From Streptomyces europaeiscabiei (GTDB lineage Bacteria; Actinomycetota; Actinomycetes; Streptomycetales; Streptomycetaceae): a stretch of DNA of 64,000 nt. This document shows positions 36,610 through 44,212 of the stretch, one piece after another (the stretch's first letter is position 1; every line of letters starts with the position of its first letter). The notes below the pieces were generated by a model. That model was not told the origin of the DNA and made no database searches. It saw only the letters and a list, made by a program, of their open reading frames with translations. Both the position numbers and the translations under genes were made by a program. Where the stretch lies: positions 9,118,001 to 9,182,000 of the forward strand of contig NZ_CP107841.1 of the NCBI RefSeq assembly GCF_036346855.1, written 5' to 3'.

Positions 36610-37716
36610 CACCGGCTGTTCTCCCACATCTCCATGAACTGGCGTGGCAGGCCCCTGACCAGCCACGAAGTCGTGGTCAACAGCATCGCCGCGACCCGCA
36701 CCCGCACCCGCACCGGCCTGCGCGTTCACGCCGAGTTGGACACCGGGTCCTACCCGGTGGGAATCTCCGTCAGCCGCGAGCACCTGCGCTCACTGCCGAT
36801 CACACACCATGACCGGCACGGATCCTGGAACTACACGATCGCCCCGGTCAACACCACCGGCGACTGCGCGATCAACACCAGCGATCGCGACCACACCAGG
36901 TCACAGGTCCTGGCGATGCTCGCCGACCCGCGTCTGAGCGGCATGACCTCACCCGAACTGGACGCACTGTGCGCCCAGTTGGCTCCCGCGCAGGCCGCCC
37001 AGGCCGAACAGCGCAAGTTCCAGCAGCGCGGCGGCCGACGCCTGCAGGCCCCCGGAGCACACGGCAAACCCCTGCTCTCGAACGCCGACCGCACCCTCAT
37101 CACCGTGATCTACCTGCGCCGCGTCTGCTCCCAGAAGGTTCTGGTCGACCTGCTCGCCATCAACCCGGTCACCATCGGCAAGGCCATCGGCGAGACGCGC
37201 CCACTCATGGACGCCCAGAAGATCACCGTCTCGCAGACCGCGCACTACTTCTCCTCCGCCCAGGAACTGCACGACTGGGCGCAGGACGGCGCGACCACCA
37301 GCCGAATGGATCTCTCCCAGACTCTGTCCCACCCCACCCTCACCGGCATGCCCCGCCCGGACTTCCAGGCGCTGATCGACCGGATCACCGTGCCCTACCA
37401 GGCCGCGCTCGAACGACGCCGGCATCACCAGCGCGGCGGCGCCCGGCGTCCGGGAACCCGTGGCGGCGTCTTCCGCCAAAAGATCACTGACGCGGACCGG
37501 ATCCTGGCGACGGTCCTCTCGCAGCGAGATCTATGCAACCAGCAGACCCTGGCCGACTTGTTCGGTGTCAGCCGCGGCACCATCCGTAACGCCATCGAGG
37601 ATGTCCGTCCCCTCCTCGAACAAGACCCGTACGTCCCGATGCCCGCCGAACGACGCTTCGCCACGGCCGCCGACGTACTCGCATCCGTCACAGAAGACAG
37701 GGAAACACCATGTTGA
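36610..37716 (+). CDS. ISAzo13-family transposase, exon 2 with duplicated C-terminal domain
   Basis: 368 residues continuing exon 1. The first part (HRLFSHISMNWRGRPLTSHE to HDRHGSWNYTIAP) completes the DDE transposase. It is followed by about 280 extra residues containing two related units, 36937-37218 and 37342-37627. Each runs from (S/T)GM..P(E/D) through a QQRGG-type basic stretch to a helix-turn-helix pattern (TIGKAIGETRPLMD versus TIRNAIEDVRPLLE). The family normally ends near the first part, so the tail is an accessory, probably DNA-binding, addition. Confidence 0.85.
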   Translation, partial: HRLFSHISMNWRGRPLTSHEVVVNSIAATRTRTRTGLRVHAELDTGSYPVGISVSREHLRSLPITHHDRHGSWNYTIAPVNTTGDCAINTSDRDHTRSQVLAMLADPRLSGMTSPELDALCAQLAPAQAAQAEQRKFQQRGGRRLQAPGAHGKPLLSNADRTLITVIYLRRVCSQKVLVDLLAINPVTIGKAIGETRPLMDAQKITVSQTAHYFSSAQELHDWAQDGATTSRMDLSQTLSHPTLTGMPRPDFQALIDRITVPYQAALERRRHHQRGGARRPGTRGGVFRQKITDADRILATVLSQRDLCNQQTLADLFGVSRGTIRNAIEDVRPLLEQDPYVPMPAERRFATAADVLASVTEDRETPC

Positions 37717-37730
37717 ATCCTTACGGCTTC
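37712..37730 (-). repeat. ISAzo13 right terminal inverted repeat
   Basis: Complement reads GAAGCCGTAAGGATTCAAC, matching the left end at 16 of 19 positions. It overlaps the transposase stop codon. Confidence 0.8.
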
Positions 37731-38181
37731 ACTTCGTGCGAAACGTCTTCTCGGTGATCCCGAAGGGAGCCGCGGAGATGGTCGCCGCGACGATCCGCAC
37801 GCTCTTCGCCCAGCCCACCGCCGAATCGGTCCGGGTCCACCTCGACACCGTCGCGGACATGCTCGGCGAGCAGTTCCCCAAGGTCAAAGAGATGCTTCTC
37901 GACGGGAAGGAAGACCTGACCGCGTTCGCGGACTTCCCCCACCAGCACTGGAAGAAGATCCAGTCAACCAACCCACTCGAGCGACTGAACCGGGAGATCA
38001 AGCGCCGTTCCGACGTCGTCCAGGTCTTCCCGAACACCGGCGCCGTCGACCGGCTCGCCACCGCCGTCCTCGTCGAACTCCACGACGAGTGGATCGCCTT
38101 CCCCCGCCGCTACTCTCCATCGAGAGCATGGACAGCCTCTATCCGGACAACACCACCTGCCTGCCCGGCACCGCCGACTGA
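37731..38181 (+). pseudogene. IS256-family transposase, second part
   Basis: Continues the IS256 gene: HFVRNVFSVIPKGAAEMVAAT, FPHQHWKKIQSTNPLERLNR, EIKRRSDVVQVFPNTGAV, ELHDEWIAFPRRY. A 1-base deletion near 38118 shifts the expected tail (SIESMDSLYPDNTTCLPGTAD, then TGA at 38179-38181) into another frame. The catalytic Glu region normally precedes NPLERLNRE. This part cannot be translated from the IS256 start because of the insertion and the upstream shift. Confidence 0.85.
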
Positions 38182-38210
38182 TCAGCTACACCACGCCAAG
38201 GGACACAACC
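38180..38210 (-). repeat. IS256 right terminal inverted repeat
   Basis: Complementary to 32479-32509 with about 9 mismatches; overlaps the transposase stop by two bases. Confidence 0.75.
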
Positions 38211-38218
38211 GGCGTAGG
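38211..38218. repeat. Right 8-bp target duplication of the IS256 element
   Basis: GGCGTAGG, identical to 32471-32478; the outer sequence is the IS701 transposase on both sides. Confidence 0.85.
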
Positions 38219-38835
38219 CGAGGTAGTAGGCGATCTCGTCGGGCTTGCTGATGCTGCGCCGGGCCAGTGCCCACCGCATCCGGTGAGGGACCTCGCCCTG
38301 ATAGTCGAACTCGGCGACGGCCGGCAGCCGCACCGCTGCCCAGTGGTAGACGCGGGGCCCCTTCGCGCCGTCGCCGCAGGAGATTTTCTCCCATGCCTCG
38401 TCCGGGGCCTGCGCGAATAGGCCCTCGATCCGTGAACAGCTCACGCTGAACTGGGACTTGGGGACGGCCAGTACGTAGCCGACACCCGACTGCTCCAGCA
38501 GCCGGCGGAACCGGTTTTCCTGACCGTAGGCGGAATCCGCGGTGACCCAGGCAATGGGCAGCGGCGAGGCCAGGGCCCGCAGCACCATGTGCCGTGCCAG
38601 TTCACCTTTGGTGGCGAACTCCCGCTCGTCGGGGACCCTTGCGGTGCGGCAGCGTTCCCGGTCTTCCGTCCAGGACTTCGGGAGGTAGAGCTCGCGGTCG
38701 ACCAGAGCCCGGCCACGGGCGGAGGCGTAGGCGGCGAAGACGCCGATCTGGCAATTCTCGGTCCGGTCGGCGGTTCCGGAGTACTGATGCTGGACCCCGG
38801 CGGAGGTGTTGCCCTTCTTTCCCGTTCGCCTGAAA
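38219..38835 (-). pseudogene. IS701-family transposase, N-terminal/central fragment
   Basis: About 200 residues of an IS701 transposase: KKGNTSAGVQHQYSGTADRT, ENCQIGVFAAYASARGRALV, AWVTADSAYGQENRFRRLLE and KPDEIAYYLAYA. The gene stops being recognisable upstream of about 38835 (the usual first ~100 residues are absent) and is cut at 38218 by the IS256 target duplication. Its C-terminal continuation lies at 32338-32470. It is thus the oldest identifiable layer of the nest. Confidence 0.87.
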
Positions 38836-39056
38836 AGAAGCCCCCTCTGTGGGCGAGGCGCGACTGAGACGCTCAGCGAGACTTTCGGGCGTCGCTTGCT
38901 CTCAGCCCGTCCTCCGCTCACCTGATTGCACTCCGATGATGCACGGTCGGCGAATGTCCTCGTAGTGGCAGGGCGCGGCAGCGGAGTCCCCGGCTGCCGA
39001 CGAGACAGCCCGGGGCGCGGCGCCATGGGCGACAGGGGCTCAATCAAGGCCAGCGC

Positions 39057-39085
39057 TTGACTGCGATGAGCGACAAGTATTTAAT
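39057..39085 (+). promoter_or_regulatory. Candidate promoter of the gentisate operon
   Basis: TTGACT (39057-39062), a 17-base spacer and TTTAAT (39080-39085) form a good sigma-70-like pair in otherwise GC-rich DNA. The -10 element overlaps the large palindrome that starts at 39082. Confidence 0.55.
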
Positions 39086-39114
39086 CAGTGCACCAATGAT
39101 TGGCGTACTGATTA
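39082..39114. promoter_or_regulatory. 33-bp AT-rich palindrome, candidate MarR operator
   Basis: Outer arms TAATCAGT and ACTGATTA are perfect, and the inner CCAATGATTGG is symmetric around its central base; only two positions per arm differ. It overlaps the candidate -10 box, so binding would block transcription. The MarR gene in the operon is the likely binder. Confidence 0.65.
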
Positions 39115-39370
39115 TTTACGGTCGCTGTCGGCGACCGATGGCCTGTTCGGGCCTGCCAAGGCGTTCATCGAGATCGTCACGGAGGACCGAGGTGGCGATG
39201 AGCTCCTGCGGGCGGCAGCTACCACCGGTTGTGTCAACAACTCAAGCATGCCGTGCAACGGACCTTTCGGCCGTCCACAGCTTCGACACCACCCACATCC
39301 CTGGATCAAGTCCCGACCTATACCCCGGCCGGTCTGTGCCCGCAGCGGGCTGACCGTGATTGGAGCCGCC

Positions 39371-40408
39371 ATGACACCCGACCCCGTCTACGACGAGTTG
39401 CCTCGCCACGGCGTGGCACCGTTGTGGCACTACTACGGCAATCTCTTCCCTGCCCAGCCCCGCAGCCGAGCGGTGCCCTTCGTGTGGAGCTGGCGCGACC
39501 TGCGCCCCCATCTCCTGCACTTCTCCAGGACCCTCTCCCTGGAAGAGGCCGAGCGACGGGTGCTGATGCTGGTCAACCCCGCCCTCGCCGAACCGCCCGC
39601 CACGGTCAATACGCTGTACGCGGGACTCCAGGTCATCCTGCCGGGAGAAACCGCTCAGGCCCACCGGCACACCTCCAACGCCTTCCGCTTCATCATCGAA
39701 GGCAGCGGCGCCTGGACCACGGTCGACGGCGAACGCGTCCACATGAGCCCCGGCGACCTCCTGCTCACCCCCGGCTGGTCCTGGCACGACCACACCCACG
39801 CCGGAGACGCCCCCATGATCTGGCTGGACGCGCTGGACTATCCCCTGGTCAACGCCCTCGAAGCCGGCTTCTACGAGAAGTATCCCCAGCGTCTTCAGCC
39901 GGTCACCCGTCCCGACGACGCCGGAAGCCGGCAGTTCCTGCACGGCCGCCTCAACCCGGCCTGGCAAAGCCCAGCAGGCCCCAACTCGCCGGTCACCCGC
40001 TACACCTGGGCGGAGACCGAGCGGGCGTTCGACGCCATCGCCGACAGCGCCGAGGGCAGCGACGTGGACGGCATCGTCCTGGAGTACACCAACCCCTGGA
40101 ACGGAGGCCCCGTCATGCCCACCATCGGCTGCCGGGTCCAGAGGCTGCGCCCGGGATTCGAAGGAGCGGGCCGTCGCCACACCGCCTCCACCATCTTCCA
40201 CGTGGCACGCGGCGAGGGGGCCACTGTCGTCGACGGAACCCGCCTCGACTGGGCCCGGCACGACACCTTCGCGGTCCCCGGCTGGGCCGCCTACCGCCAC
40301 CTGAACACCTCGGCATCCGCCGACGCGGTGCTCTTCTCCTACAGCGACCAACCCGTCATGAATGCCCTGGGCCTGTACCGCTGCGAACCCGCAGATCCGC
40401 AAGCCTGA
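39371..40408 (+). CDS. Gentisate 1,2-dioxygenase
   Basis: 345 aa bicupin dioxygenase that opens gentisate to maleylpyruvate. Start at ATG 39371 with GGAG five bases upstream. The N-terminal cupin carries the Fe(II) ligand motif AHRHTSNAFRFIIEG (His98, His100) and later TPGWSWHDHTH. The second cupin (about 215-330: RHTASTIFHVARGEG, FAVPGWAAYRH) has degenerate ligands, as usual. It is first in an operon with a FAH-type hydrolase and MarR. The operon contains no maleylpyruvate isomerase. Confidence 0.9.
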   Translation: MTPDPVYDELPRHGVAPLWHYYGNLFPAQPRSRAVPFVWSWRDLRPHLLHFSRTLSLEEAERRVLMLVNPALAEPPATVNTLYAGLQVILPGETAQAHRHTSNAFRFIIEGSGAWTTVDGERVHMSPGDLLLTPGWSWHDHTHAGDAPMIWLDALDYPLVNALEAGFYEKYPQRLQPVTRPDDAGSRQFLHGRLNPAWQSPAGPNSPVTRYTWAETERAFDAIADSAEGSDVDGIVLEYTNPWNGGPVMPTIGCRVQRLRPGFEGAGRRHTASTIFHVARGEGATVVDGTRLDWARHDTFAVPGWAAYRHLNTSASADAVLFSYSDQPVMNALGLYRCEPADPQA

Positions 40409-40450
40409 CCCCCTCTCCGAATGCCGCTTCTGCTCCCGTGAGGAATCGCC

Positions 40451-41323
40451 ATGCGTTTCGCACTCTTCGACGACGGCCGACTCGGCGTCGTGGATCACGA
40501 CGACCTCGTCGATATCACCGACGCGCTCGGTGACGACGCCCCCCACTCCGGCGGTGCGCTGCACGCCTGGATCGAAGCCCACGCCGCCGGCCGAACGCCC
40601 AGACCGTCCCTGGACACCGCTCCCCGCAGCTCCCTGGCGACCGCACGCCTTCAGGCACCCCTGCCCCGACCCGGAAAGATCGTCGCCGCGCCCGTCAACT
40701 ACCGCGACCACCAAACGGAAATGGAGTACACCACCTCCATCGCCGACCTGGGCGTGTTCCTCAAGGCCAACTCCTCCGTCATCGGCCCCGGTCAGGACAT
40801 CCGCCTCCCCTACAGCGACAAGCGCACCGACCAGGAAGGCGAACTCGGCGTCGTCATCGGCCGTACCGCCTCCCACGTACCCGTCGAAGAGGCACTGTCG
40901 TACGTGTTCGGCTACACATGTGTCCTTGACATCACGGTGCGCTCCGGCGAGGACCGCTCCACCCGCAAGTCCTTCGACACCTTCACCCCGCTCGGCCCCT
41001 GGGTGGTGACCGCGGACGAGGTGCCCGATCCCGACCGGCTCGACCTGCGCTGCGACGTGGGAGGCGTGACCCGCCAGCGGGTCAGTACAGCCGACCTCAT
41101 CTTCGGCGTCGGCGAACTGATCGCCTACACCAGCTCGGTCATGACCTTGTATCCGGGCGACGTCATCGCCACCGGCACCCCGGCCGGCGTCGGACCGCTC
41201 TCACACGGCGACCGGGTCGTCGTCGAGATCGAGCGTATCGGCCGGCTGGAGGTGGGAGTCGACGCCAGTCACGCCGCCCCCTACGCCCAGCGGCCCGGCA
41301 ACGCCTCCGCACTCGCCCGCTGA
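40451..41323 (+). CDS. Fumarylacetoacetate hydrolase family protein, probable fumarylpyruvate hydrolase
   Basis: 290 aa with GAGGAA before the ATG. The FAH core shows metal-binding acidic residues in DQEGELGVVIGR, the Asp in VLDITVRSGED, and the C-terminal ATGTPAGVG loop. In this operon it most likely hydrolyses fumarylpyruvate (or maleylpyruvate directly) to fumarate (maleate) and pyruvate. It begins 42 bases after the dioxygenase. Confidence 0.88.
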   Translation: MRFALFDDGRLGVVDHDDLVDITDALGDDAPHSGGALHAWIEAHAAGRTPRPSLDTAPRSSLATARLQAPLPRPGKIVAAPVNYRDHQTEMEYTTSIADLGVFLKANSSVIGPGQDIRLPYSDKRTDQEGELGVVIGRTASHVPVEEALSYVFGYTCVLDITVRSGEDRSTRKSFDTFTPLGPWVVTADEVPDPDRLDLRCDVGGVTRQRVSTADLIFGVGELIAYTSSVMTLYPGDVIATGTPAGVGPLSHGDRVVVEIERIGRLEVGVDASHAAPYAQRPGNASALAR

Positions 41324-41414
41324 TCACCGCATGCCGCTCCGGCCACTACACTCTCGACCTGCGCGAAGTGCTTCCACCGGGGCGGCACCGCAGTGGGCGG
41401 GGATGGGACAGCGT

Positions 41415-41846
41415 ATGGTTCAGGCACTCCAACTCGACGCCTACATCGGGTACTTGATCCGGCGGTGCGAACAGGTCCACACCGCCCTGTGGACAGCGCA
41501 CGTCTCCCGTGACATCACGTCCCAGCAGTTCGCCGTGCTCAACACCCTGGCCCGACGTCCGGAGGTGGACCAGCGAACCCTGGCCGAAGAAGCCTCGCTG
41601 GACCGCTCCACCGTCAACGTCATCGTCCGCCGCCTGGTGGACCAGGGCTACGTACAGCAGGTACGCCACGAACGAGATCGCCGACGCACCATCCTGTGCC
41701 TCACACCGGACGGCGCACGGTTGCTGGAGGAACTCATCCCGCCCGCCCAGCGCATCAACCAACAGATGCTGGAGGCCCTGCCCGTCCAGGACGGAGCAAC
41801 GGCACTGCGGCTGCTCAAGACACTGGCCGAGGCTGAGCTTTCCTGA
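41415..41846 (+). CDS. MarR-family regulator
   Basis: 143 aa from ATG 41415 (GGGA six bases upstream; earlier in-frame starts have no spacing for a site). The winged helix (VDQRTLAEEASLDRSTVNVI, VRRLVDQGYVQQVRHERDRR) is canonical, flanked by helices for dimerisation. It follows the FAH gene and probably responds to gentisate or a related aromatic acid. The best operator candidate is the palindrome at 39082. It converges on the GntR gene. Confidence 0.88.
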   Translation: MVQALQLDAYIGYLIRRCEQVHTALWTAHVSRDITSQQFAVLNTLARRPEVDQRTLAEEASLDRSTVNVIVRRLVDQGYVQQVRHERDRRRTILCLTPDGARLLEELIPPAQRINQQMLEALPVQDGATALRLLKTLAEAELS

Positions 41847-41889
41847 CGGTTCCTCGGTGCGGCCCTGGACCGACGCACCTCACACGACG

Positions 41890-42693
41890 TCAGGGCTGAC
41901 CGTTGCCCGCGATCCCCAGGGCCGTCCGAGTGGCCGCGGGTTCGTACTCGGGGGCAATGTCCGCCAGCACGCTCAGCGCGGTGCGCGCCAGATGACGGGC
42001 GACCACGCGTGCGGCTTCGACCGGGTCGCTCAGGCGCAGTGCCTCCAGGAGTGCTTCGTGCTCTGCGTATGCCTTGCCCCATGACGAGTGCGCGCCGAGC
42101 TGAGCCAGGCGGATGTAGCGCTCGCTGTGTTCGCCGAGCGAGGCGATCATGCGTTGCAGGTGTGGCCCCACCGCCTGGGTGGCGATGCCGTGGAACTCGT
42201 GGTGCGCCGCGTGCCACTCGTCCGGCTGTTCGTCGACCGTCACCCCCTGCATACGCTTCAGGGCGTCGCTCATGCGTTCGATGTCCGTAGCCGTGAACGT
42301 CTTGGCCGTCATGGTGACAGCAAGTGATTCGAGCATGATGCGGGCCCCGTAGACAGCGTCCAGGTCCTCTGGGTCCACCGACCGCACCCGTGCTCGCTGG
42401 TCGGGACGCGCGTCGATGAGCCCCTCTTCCTGGAGCAGCCGGAAGGCCTCGCGCATGGGCGTACGGCTGACGCCCAGCTTCCGGGCCATCTCGGCCTGGA
42501 GCAGCACCGACCCCGGAGGCAACTCGCCGCTGAGGATCATGGTGCGCAACCGCCCATGGACGTCCAGGGCCAGTCGGCGCCCGCCCGCGGCAGCCGCGGG
42601 GCTTTCGTCCGGCGGCACCGACCGGACCGGCGCCTCGCCCCGGTCGTCGGCCGGCACTTGTTCTTCGCGGGACGTGTTCCTGCTTCTGCTCAC
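41890..42693 (-). CDS. GntR-family regulator with FCD domain
   Basis: 267 aa from GTG 42693. A 38-residue polar N-terminal tail precedes the winged helix-turn-helix (KLGVSRTPMREAFRLLQEEG) and the helical FCD domain with metal-binding pattern HHEFHGIA and later HL/H residues. The ribosome site is weak. A GTGTATGCAG element lies 19 bases upstream, and related sites precede the extradiol dioxygenase, the second FAH gene and the MFS importer, so this is the best candidate to control the 43-56 kb aromatic genes and itself. Confidence 0.87.
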   Translation of the reverse strand: MSRSRNTSREEQVPADDRGEAPVRSVPPDESPAAAAGGRRLALDVHGRLRTMILSGELPPGSVLLQAEMARKLGVSRTPMREAFRLLQEEGLIDARPDQRARVRSVDPEDLDAVYGARIMLESLAVTMTAKTFTATDIERMSDALKRMQGVTVDEQPDEWHAAHHEFHGIATQAVGPHLQRMIASLGEHSERYIRLAQLGAHSSWGKAYAEHEALLEALRLSDPVEAARVVARHLARTALSVLADIAPEYEPAATRTALGIAGNGQP

Positions 42694-42711
42694 GCCGGGA
42701 GTCTACCCAGT

Positions 42712-42721
42712 GTGTATGCAG
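42712..42721. promoter_or_regulatory. GTGYRYRCAC-type site 1 (one mismatch)
   Basis: GTGTATGCAG, upstream of the GntR gene; followed by a GATAC that extends the symmetry with GTATG. Confidence 0.45.
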
Positions 42722-43213
42722 CCGATACAGTGATCCGCCCAAACTTCGGGGGCAGGGCCCGCTCACGTCGACCTTGCCGTGTTCAGACAGCGCATGACTG
42801 TATCCACCTGCGAGGGGGGGGCGGGGCAGGTCGTGGCTTCGCCGGCCAGACCGCGCCGGTGCGCCCTGCTCTTCATCGCACGAGAACGAGGGCAAGGCCC
42901 TGACTCATGCCGAGCGCGGAATCGCCGCACCGCCGCCGACCCGCCGCGGCGAGGGATGCGGCAACGAGCGCGAGTGCCCATGCCACCTGGATGACGGCCC
43001 CGGTCCAAAGGTGCACAGCGGGTTTGACGGTGACGCCGGGCCAGTCACCAGCAGACCGACCAGCAGCACCGCCATGCGCACAGCGTTGCGGTTCTCCTCA
43101 CCGACACCGTCGGCGTTGCTGGAGAAGACGTCGTCAACACAAGTCGGATCGTGCCCGGGCGAATTCGTGATGCCGCCTGGGCGGCGGCGTCTCCACCTCG
43201 GCGACGGCTTGTG
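42722..43213. other. Gap with a possible membrane-protein remnant
   Basis: No intact gene. On the minus strand about 43150-42900, an open stretch reads NADGVGEENRNAVRMAVLLV then GLLVTGP, resembling a transporter fragment, but there is no start and the pattern soon fades. Confidence 0.4.
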
Positions 43214-44110
43214 TCAGTCTCTCTGGCCAGGGCCGATCAGGGACGTGAGCGGGCTTGAGGGCTTCCAGGCGGGGGTGAAGCGGCGGCGCAGGCCGGCGAC
43301 CGCCTCGATGCCGCGCAGCGTCACGTCAGGTGATGTCGAGAGGCCGGCGGGGCCGAGGAGGCCGGGGATCGCGGCCCGGGCGGCGGCCTCGGGCAGACCG
43401 TGCCGCAGCAGAGCCGCCTCGATGCCCGGTGCGCCGGCGGCCAGCAGTTCTTCGGTGCTCCTGCGGCAGACCTCGGCGTAGGCGCGTGTGTGCCACGCGG
43501 TCGCCGTCGCCCGCGGGGTGACCAGCACGTTGGTGATGAGGTTGGGCGCGACTTGAAGGTGGCCGCCCACGCGCGGGAACCCCTGCTCGGTGGCCAGGAG
43601 GTCGAACGGCGGATGCAGTGTGGTCCCGTCCACAGCGGCCGTCGGCAGGGCCTGGAATCTCTGCAACGTGCCCCCCACGGGGACGAGCTGGTCGTCGGCG
43701 ACCGGGGAGCCGGCGACGTCGGCGAGCACGGCGCGCAGGACGAACGCAAAGGCGCTCTGCGCGTTGTCGACCGCCCAGCGGTCCGTCGGCAGCGACGCTC
43801 CGGGGCGCCGGTGAACAGCCAGTTCACCCATGCCCTCGGCCCGGACGGCCACCGGATCGCGCTTCAGCAGCCCACGCAGCAGGTGGTCGGGAGAGGTGTG
43901 CATGATGTCGAAGTCCTCATGGTTCCAGCCGGCCATCTGCTGGTCGGAGGAGACGACCTGCACCAGGTTTACCTCCAGCCCGGCCTGCTGGAAGTACCCG
44001 GAGTCGAGGGCGTGGTGGAGATGCACGTTGCCGGCGCCGGGGAAGACGCCAACCGTCAGCTGTCGGGTGGGCTCGCCGGTCGGGCGGAGCGCGCTCAGAG
44101 TGGTTAGCAT
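43214..44110 (-). CDS. NMT1/THI5- or SsuA-like substrate-binding protein without signal peptide
   Basis: 298 aa from ATG 44110 (GGGAG six bases upstream). The fold of nitrate/sulfonate/pyrimidine-precursor binding proteins is recognisable: ALDSGYFQQAGLEVNLVQVV at 34-53 and FDIMHTSPDHLLRG. There is no lipobox or signal peptide and no permease or ATPase nearby, so it is unlikely to be a normal transporter subunit. It lies 102 bases after the extradiol dioxygenase on the same strand and may be a cytoplasmic ligand-binding or enzymatic member of an aromatic pathway. Function unknown. Confidence 0.7.
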   Translation of the reverse strand: MLTTLSALRPTGEPTRQLTVGVFPGAGNVHLHHALDSGYFQQAGLEVNLVQVVSSDQQMAGWNHEDFDIMHTSPDHLLRGLLKRDPVAVRAEGMGELAVHRRPGASLPTDRWAVDNAQSAFAFVLRAVLADVAGSPVADDQLVPVGGTLQRFQALPTAAVDGTTLHPPFDLLATEQGFPRVGGHLQVAPNLITNVLVTPRATATAWHTRAYAEVCRRSTEELLAAGAPGIEAALLRHGLPEAAARAAIPGLLGPAGLSTSPDVTLRGIEAVAGLRRRFTPAWKPSSPLTSLIGPGQRD

Positions 44111-44212
44111 CAAGAACTCCCTGAACAGGCCATATGAGGCTTCATTCGACTAGGAGGGCAGGGACGCGCAAGGCCGTCTGTTCGGAGCAGTACGGCGGTC
44201 ACGCGACGGCGG

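Larger units (their letters stand above)
33407..37730 (+). mobile_element. ISAzo13-family insertion sequence carrying a group II intron
   Basis: Ends are 19-bp inverted repeats, GAAGCCGTCAAGAATCAAC at 33407-33425 and the complement of 37712-37730 (16 of 19 identical). Length is 4,324 bp, or 2,159 bp without the 2,165-bp intron, within the range of the family. It encodes one transposase split by the intron and is inserted in the IS256 transposase. Both exons are free of stops, so this layer may have been functional when the intron could splice. Confidence 0.88.
32479..38210 (+). mobile_element. IS256-family insertion sequence interrupted by an ISAzo13-family element
   Basis: The outer element spans 5,732 bp. 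Removing the inner insertion (33407-37733) leaves 1,405 bp, a normal IS256-family length. Terminal inverted repeats of about 31 bp (32479-32509 and 38180-38210) share the block GTGGTGTA and the end GATC. It lies inside an IS701 transposase gene. Its own transposase has at least two 1-base deletions, so this copy was probably inactive even without the insertion. Confidence 0.9.

Noticed and set aside
32479..38210. Composite transposon carrying passenger genes
   Set aside because: Inside the outer repeats only IS and intron sequences occur; the order is explained by sequential insertion, not by two flanking IS copies.
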